Shown here: piece by piece, positions 4,221 through 6,550 of the stretch
Layout: each line of letters opens with the position of its first letter
Numbering within the stretch: the first letter of the stretch is position 1
Made by a program: the position numbers and the translations under genes
Notes under the pieces: model-generated
Told to the model about the DNA's origin: nothing
Database searches by the model: none
What the model saw: only the letters and a program-made list of their open reading frames with translations
Source of the DNA: Caldisericota bacterium
GTDB taxonomy: Bacteria; Bipolaricaulota; Bipolaricaulia; Bipolaricaulales; Bipolaricaulaceae
Assembly: GCA_013151115.1 (NCBI GenBank)
Contig: JAADIW010000146.1
Span: forward strand, 1 to 6,550
Length of the DNA: 6,550 bases
Direction: 5' to 3'

Positions 4221-6278
4221 TCAAGATTCAGGCGGCACCCCCCACACCCATACCAGGCCTGAGGAATCTATCATGTATAGCTTAGTACCATCAGGCGAGA
4301 AGTAGAACTGGGCGGCTCCAACGTCCTCCATGGTCGTATAGGCCAGAGCGCGCAACATCTCACCCGTCTCCACGTCGAACACCGCTGTACCCCCGACCAC
4401 CAGACTCCCATCGGGGGAGAAGGCCAGTATATCCCCGTAAAACTCGCTTTGCCAAACCAGGTCCCCCGTCTCCACGTCGAACAGGGCCATCCGGGGCCTG
4501 CCCTCTCCGATCACGGCCAGGTAACGGCCGTCGGGCGAGAACAGCAGCTCGGAGGGATTCAGGTTGAACTCCCCGAAACTCAGGTCGATATCATGTAGCA
4601 CTCGCCCCGTTCGCATGTCCCAGAGGCGGACCCGGTTGTCGAAGTGGCCATTTACGGCCAACAGCCGTCCGTCCGGAGAGAAGGCAATGGCGTCGGGATC
4701 TGAAGGCACATCACGCCACACCCGCACTCTCCGTCCGTTCCGTGTGTCCCACAGCGTGAGCACCCGTTGTGTGAACTCAACCGAGGCCAGATAGCGGCCA
4801 TCGGGGGAGAAGGCCAGGGCCGACAGATTGATCGGGTAGTCCTCCGTACCCCTTTTCAAGCGGAAGCGCACCTTGCCCCTCTTGACATCCCACAGCCAGA
4901 GGGACTCGTCTTCGTAGCTCACGGCCGCCAACCGCCCGTCGGGCGAGAGCGCCAGGTCATAGATGTTGTAGCCGCCGCCCCGTAGCAAGCCCACCTCTTC
5001 ACCGGTGGAGGCGTCCACCAGCACAACCGTGTCCTCTTCGGAGAAGGCCAGCAGCGAGGCATCCGGCGCATATCCCGCCGCCAAAGCTACCCCATCCCCG
5101 TGATACCCTGAGACCACCCCGAGAAGCCGTCCCGTGGCGGTGTCGAAAACCTCCAGCAGGGACCCAGCCCGCTGGACCAACGCCCGCCGGCCGTCTGGGG
5201 ACAGGCGGAGGCGCTCCACCGCCCGTTGGGAAGGATCGCCCTTCCAAGTGGCTACTTTCCTCCCGGCGCGCAGGTCCCACACCACCACCTCTCCCGTCAA
5301 CCTCCCGTACAACAGCCGGCCGTTTGGCAAAAAGGCCAAGGCTTCGCACCAACCCCCCACTTCCTGGGGATCCAAAGGCCGCCCGGTGTCCAGTCGGTAC
5401 CCCCTCACTATGCCTTCGTCACCGGCGAAGACGACCTCCTTGCTATCGGGCGAGAAGGCCACCGCGCTAGCCGGCATGTACCAACTTCCGGCCTCAGGAA
5501 CCATCAGCAAATCCGGCCATCTCGTTCCGGGTTTTACTTCCCATACGTAGCCCTCCCCGTCTCTCACTCCGGCTAGCCATCGCGAATCCGGCGAAAATAC
5601 TAAGCCCTCCACTCCCCCCCAACCCATGCCACCGGTGACATAGGTGGCGTACTGGGTGACTTCGCCCTCACCCAGAGCCCGTACATCCCAGACGGAAATC
5701 CGGTCCCACTCGCTTACGGCCAAGTAGCGGCCATCCGGGGAGAACGCGAGACCGGAGGGAGAGCCGGAAAGGCTCCCCACTTCCACGATCACCTGCCACG
5801 TGGCGGTGTCCAGTACCCTCGCCACGGGAAGCCCGCCTTTGGTGAATACGGATTCCCCGGCGAAACCCACGGCCAGGAAACGACCATCAGGGGAAAAGGC
5901 GATGTGTCCCACCATGGCGTCGTAGAAAAAAGCGTCACCCCGCAATTCCACGGGTCCAAACTCGAATTCGATCGAGGAACGCATATGGATGTAGTCCTCC
6001 CTTGTGGCCACCGGGATGTATCGTACTTCCTCCAGGGTACGGGCGTCGTGGAGGTAGACGCCGAGGCCGGCGGGGACGGCCAGATAGCGTCCATCCGGGC
6101 TCCACTCAGCCCCTTTGGCCATGCCCTTGCCCCACCGGACAAGCACGGTCAGCCGGTCCACATTGGCTGCCGTGATGGGCTCCAAATCCTGAGGCAGTGG
6201 GGCCCCAAAAATCGAGCCCGCTCCTAGAATCAACGTTGTGGCAGCGAAAGCCACCGCGAAGGAATTGCCTATCCGCAC
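4221..6278 (-). CDS. Secreted WD40-repeat protein with 14 blades (predicted double beta-propeller)
   Basis: This exported protein of 685 residues is built almost wholly of WD40-like blades. The GTG start at 6278 is chosen because AAAGGAGGT lies 4 nt upstream and a signal peptide follows at once: VRIGNSFAVAFAATTL..., with a likely cut after IFGA (residue 26). The open frame continues upstream to 6392, but that extension puts 38 odd residues before the signal peptide. A lead segment, DLEPITAANVDRLTVLVRWG (31-50), precedes the blades. I count 14 SPDG-type turns, at about residues 60, 129, 180, 229, 276, 318, 360, 405, 445, 491, 534, 581, 621 and 661, most followed by WD-like strand ends (VWDVR, LWDTRNG, LWDMRTG, FDVETG). 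Fourteen blades suggest two seven-bladed propellers acting as an extracytoplasmic interaction scaffold. There is no enzyme domain, lipobox or C-terminal anchor. The partner is unknown. Similar proteins are common in Chloroflexi-like bacteria. Confidence 0.9.
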   Translation of the reverse strand: MRIGNSFAVAFAATTLILGAGSIFGAPLPQDLEPITAANVDRLTVLVRWGKGMAKGAEWSPDGRYLAVPAGLGVYLHDARTLEEVRYIPVATREDYIHMRSSIEFEFGPVELRGDAFFYDAMVGHIAFSPDGRFLAVGFAGESVFTKGGLPVARVLDTATWQVIVEVGSLSGSPSGLAFSPDGRYLAVSEWDRISVWDVRALGEGEVTQYATYVTGGMGWGGVEGLVFSPDSRWLAGVRDGEGYVWEVKPGTRWPDLLMVPEAGSWYMPASAVAFSPDSKEVVFAGDEGIVRGYRLDTGRPLDPQEVGGWCEALAFLPNGRLLYGRLTGEVVVWDLRAGRKVATWKGDPSQRAVERLRLSPDGRRALVQRAGSLLEVFDTATGRLLGVVSGYHGDGVALAAGYAPDASLLAFSEEDTVVLVDASTGEEVGLLRGGGYNIYDLALSPDGRLAAVSYEDESLWLWDVKRGKVRFRLKRGTEDYPINLSALAFSPDGRYLASVEFTQRVLTLWDTRNGRRVRVWRDVPSDPDAIAFSPDGRLLAVNGHFDNRVRLWDMRTGRVLHDIDLSFGEFNLNPSELLFSPDGRYLAVIGEGRPRMALFDVETGDLVWQSEFYGDILAFSPDGSLVVGGTAVFDVETGEMLRALAYTTMEDVGAAQFYFSPDGTKLYMIDSSGLVWVWGVPPES

Positions 6279-6282
6279 GCCT

Positions 6283-6291
6283 ACCTCCTTT
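6283..6291 (-). promoter_or_regulatory. Strong Shine-Dalgarno deciding the WD40 start
   Basis: The minus strand reads AAAGGAGGT, then AGGC, then GTG at 6278-6276. The near-perfect anti-16S match and the following signal peptide make this the start instead of the in-frame ATG at 6392. Confidence 0.85.
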
Positions 6292-6307
6292 CTCCGGCTT
6301 TCTCCGG
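6288..6307 (-). repeat. Tandem 10-bp repeat overlapping the WD40 ribosome site
   Basis: CCGGAGAAAG occurs twice in tandem on the minus strand, and the second copy runs into the Shine-Dalgarno. It could be slippage, or could present a purine-rich standby site for ribosomes. No function is shown. Confidence 0.5.
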
Positions 6308-6383
6308 GAAACCAGAGAGCTACACGGTTTACAAGTGAACGCCTTTCCAAGCACGAATCGACTCCATCCCCTTCACCTAGCCA

Positions 6384-6425
6384 TGTTAACAATTTTAAAT
6401 TCTAAACCAACTCCAAAACTACTCG
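6384..6425 (-). promoter_or_regulatory. AT-rich probable promoter region of the WD40 gene
   Basis: This is the most AT-rich patch of the GC-rich window. On the minus strand it contains TAGAAT followed by TTTAAAATTGTTAACAT. TAGAAT (6404-6399) is a good -10, with a weak TTCGAG 17 nt before it as a possible -35. The leader would be about 115 nt. The exact promoter cannot be fixed from sequence. Confidence 0.3.
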
Positions 6426-6476
6426 AACGCTCCCTACCCGGGGTAATGTTCCGCGGAGTGTGTACGGGCTAGAGGC

Positions 6477-6550
6477 ATGGTAGCCTTCCAAGAAAAAAAC
6501 AAGGACAGAAAGGAGGGAAGGCCACCGTTCGGGAAAAGACCCGCGGGAAA
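6477..6550 (+). CDS. Possible start of a plus-strand ORF, cut by the window edge
   Basis: From ATG 6477 an open frame of 24 codons reads MVAFQEKNKDRKEGRPPFGK then RPAGK up to the edge. It is lysine/arginine-rich and without a recognised domain. An AGAGG lies only 1 nt before the ATG, too close to be a good ribosome site. The stretch RKEGRPP also occurs just before the IS256 transposase start (minus strand, near 3940), with 19 of 23 bases alike, so this may be the leader of a second related IS copy rather than a host gene. Too little is visible to decide. Confidence 0.22.
   Translation, partial: MVAFQEKNKDRKEGRPPFGKRPAG

Noticed and set aside
6279..6392. N-terminal extension of the WD40 protein from the ATG at 6392
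   Set aside because: The extension precedes a clear signal peptide and crosses a perfect Shine-Dalgarno, so it is leader DNA.

Overview
The window reads as a GC-rich bacterial chromosome segment, probably from a thermophile or deep-branching lineage. The bacterial assignment rests on a cytidylate kinase followed by a PlsC-type acyltransferase, the familiar bacterial cmk-plsC pair. The third gene of the same operon is a Pus10 tRNA pseudouridine synthase, a family best known from archaea and eukaryotes. A bacterium with archaeal-type genes, such as a Bipolaricaulota/Acetothermia-like organism, would fit, but that is a guess and not a result. Every confidently called gene is on the minus strand, so transcription runs from high to low coordinates.

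Layout in transcription order: (1) 6393-6550 is upstream DNA with one doubtful plus-strand ORF start at the very edge. (2) 6278-4221 encodes a secreted protein of 14 WD40/'SPDG' repeats, enough for two seven-bladed propellers, with a strong Shine-Dalgarno and a signal peptide. (3) 4220-4084 is a spacer with a nested GC-rich inverted repeat. (4) About 4083-3176 is a decayed IS256-family (Mutator-type) insertion sequence. Its transposase carries frameshifts, a nonsense codon and large deletions, and imperfect terminal inverted repeats remain. (5) 3175-2985 is an unusual intergenic stretch. It has one 30-bp unit resembling a type I-B/III CRISPR repeat, then two related hairpin-plus-handle units, all about 73-74 bp apart. 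(6) 2984 down to the left edge is a tight, overlapping operon: cmk, plsC, pus10 and a partial N-acyl-D-amino-acid deacylase.

The operon genes cover nucleotide salvage (CMP phosphorylation), phospholipid synthesis (acylation of lysophosphatidate), tRNA modification (probably pseudouridine at T-arm positions 54/55) and D-amino-acid derivative hydrolysis. Tight overlaps, with the plsC Shine-Dalgarno inside the end of cmk, imply one transcript with translational coupling rather than one pathway. The WD40 protein is separated from the operon by the IS remnant and has no evident functional link to it.

The most noteworthy observations are the Pus10 inside a bacterial cmk-plsC operon, the CRISPR-like repeat remnants beside the dead IS, and the secreted double propeller.
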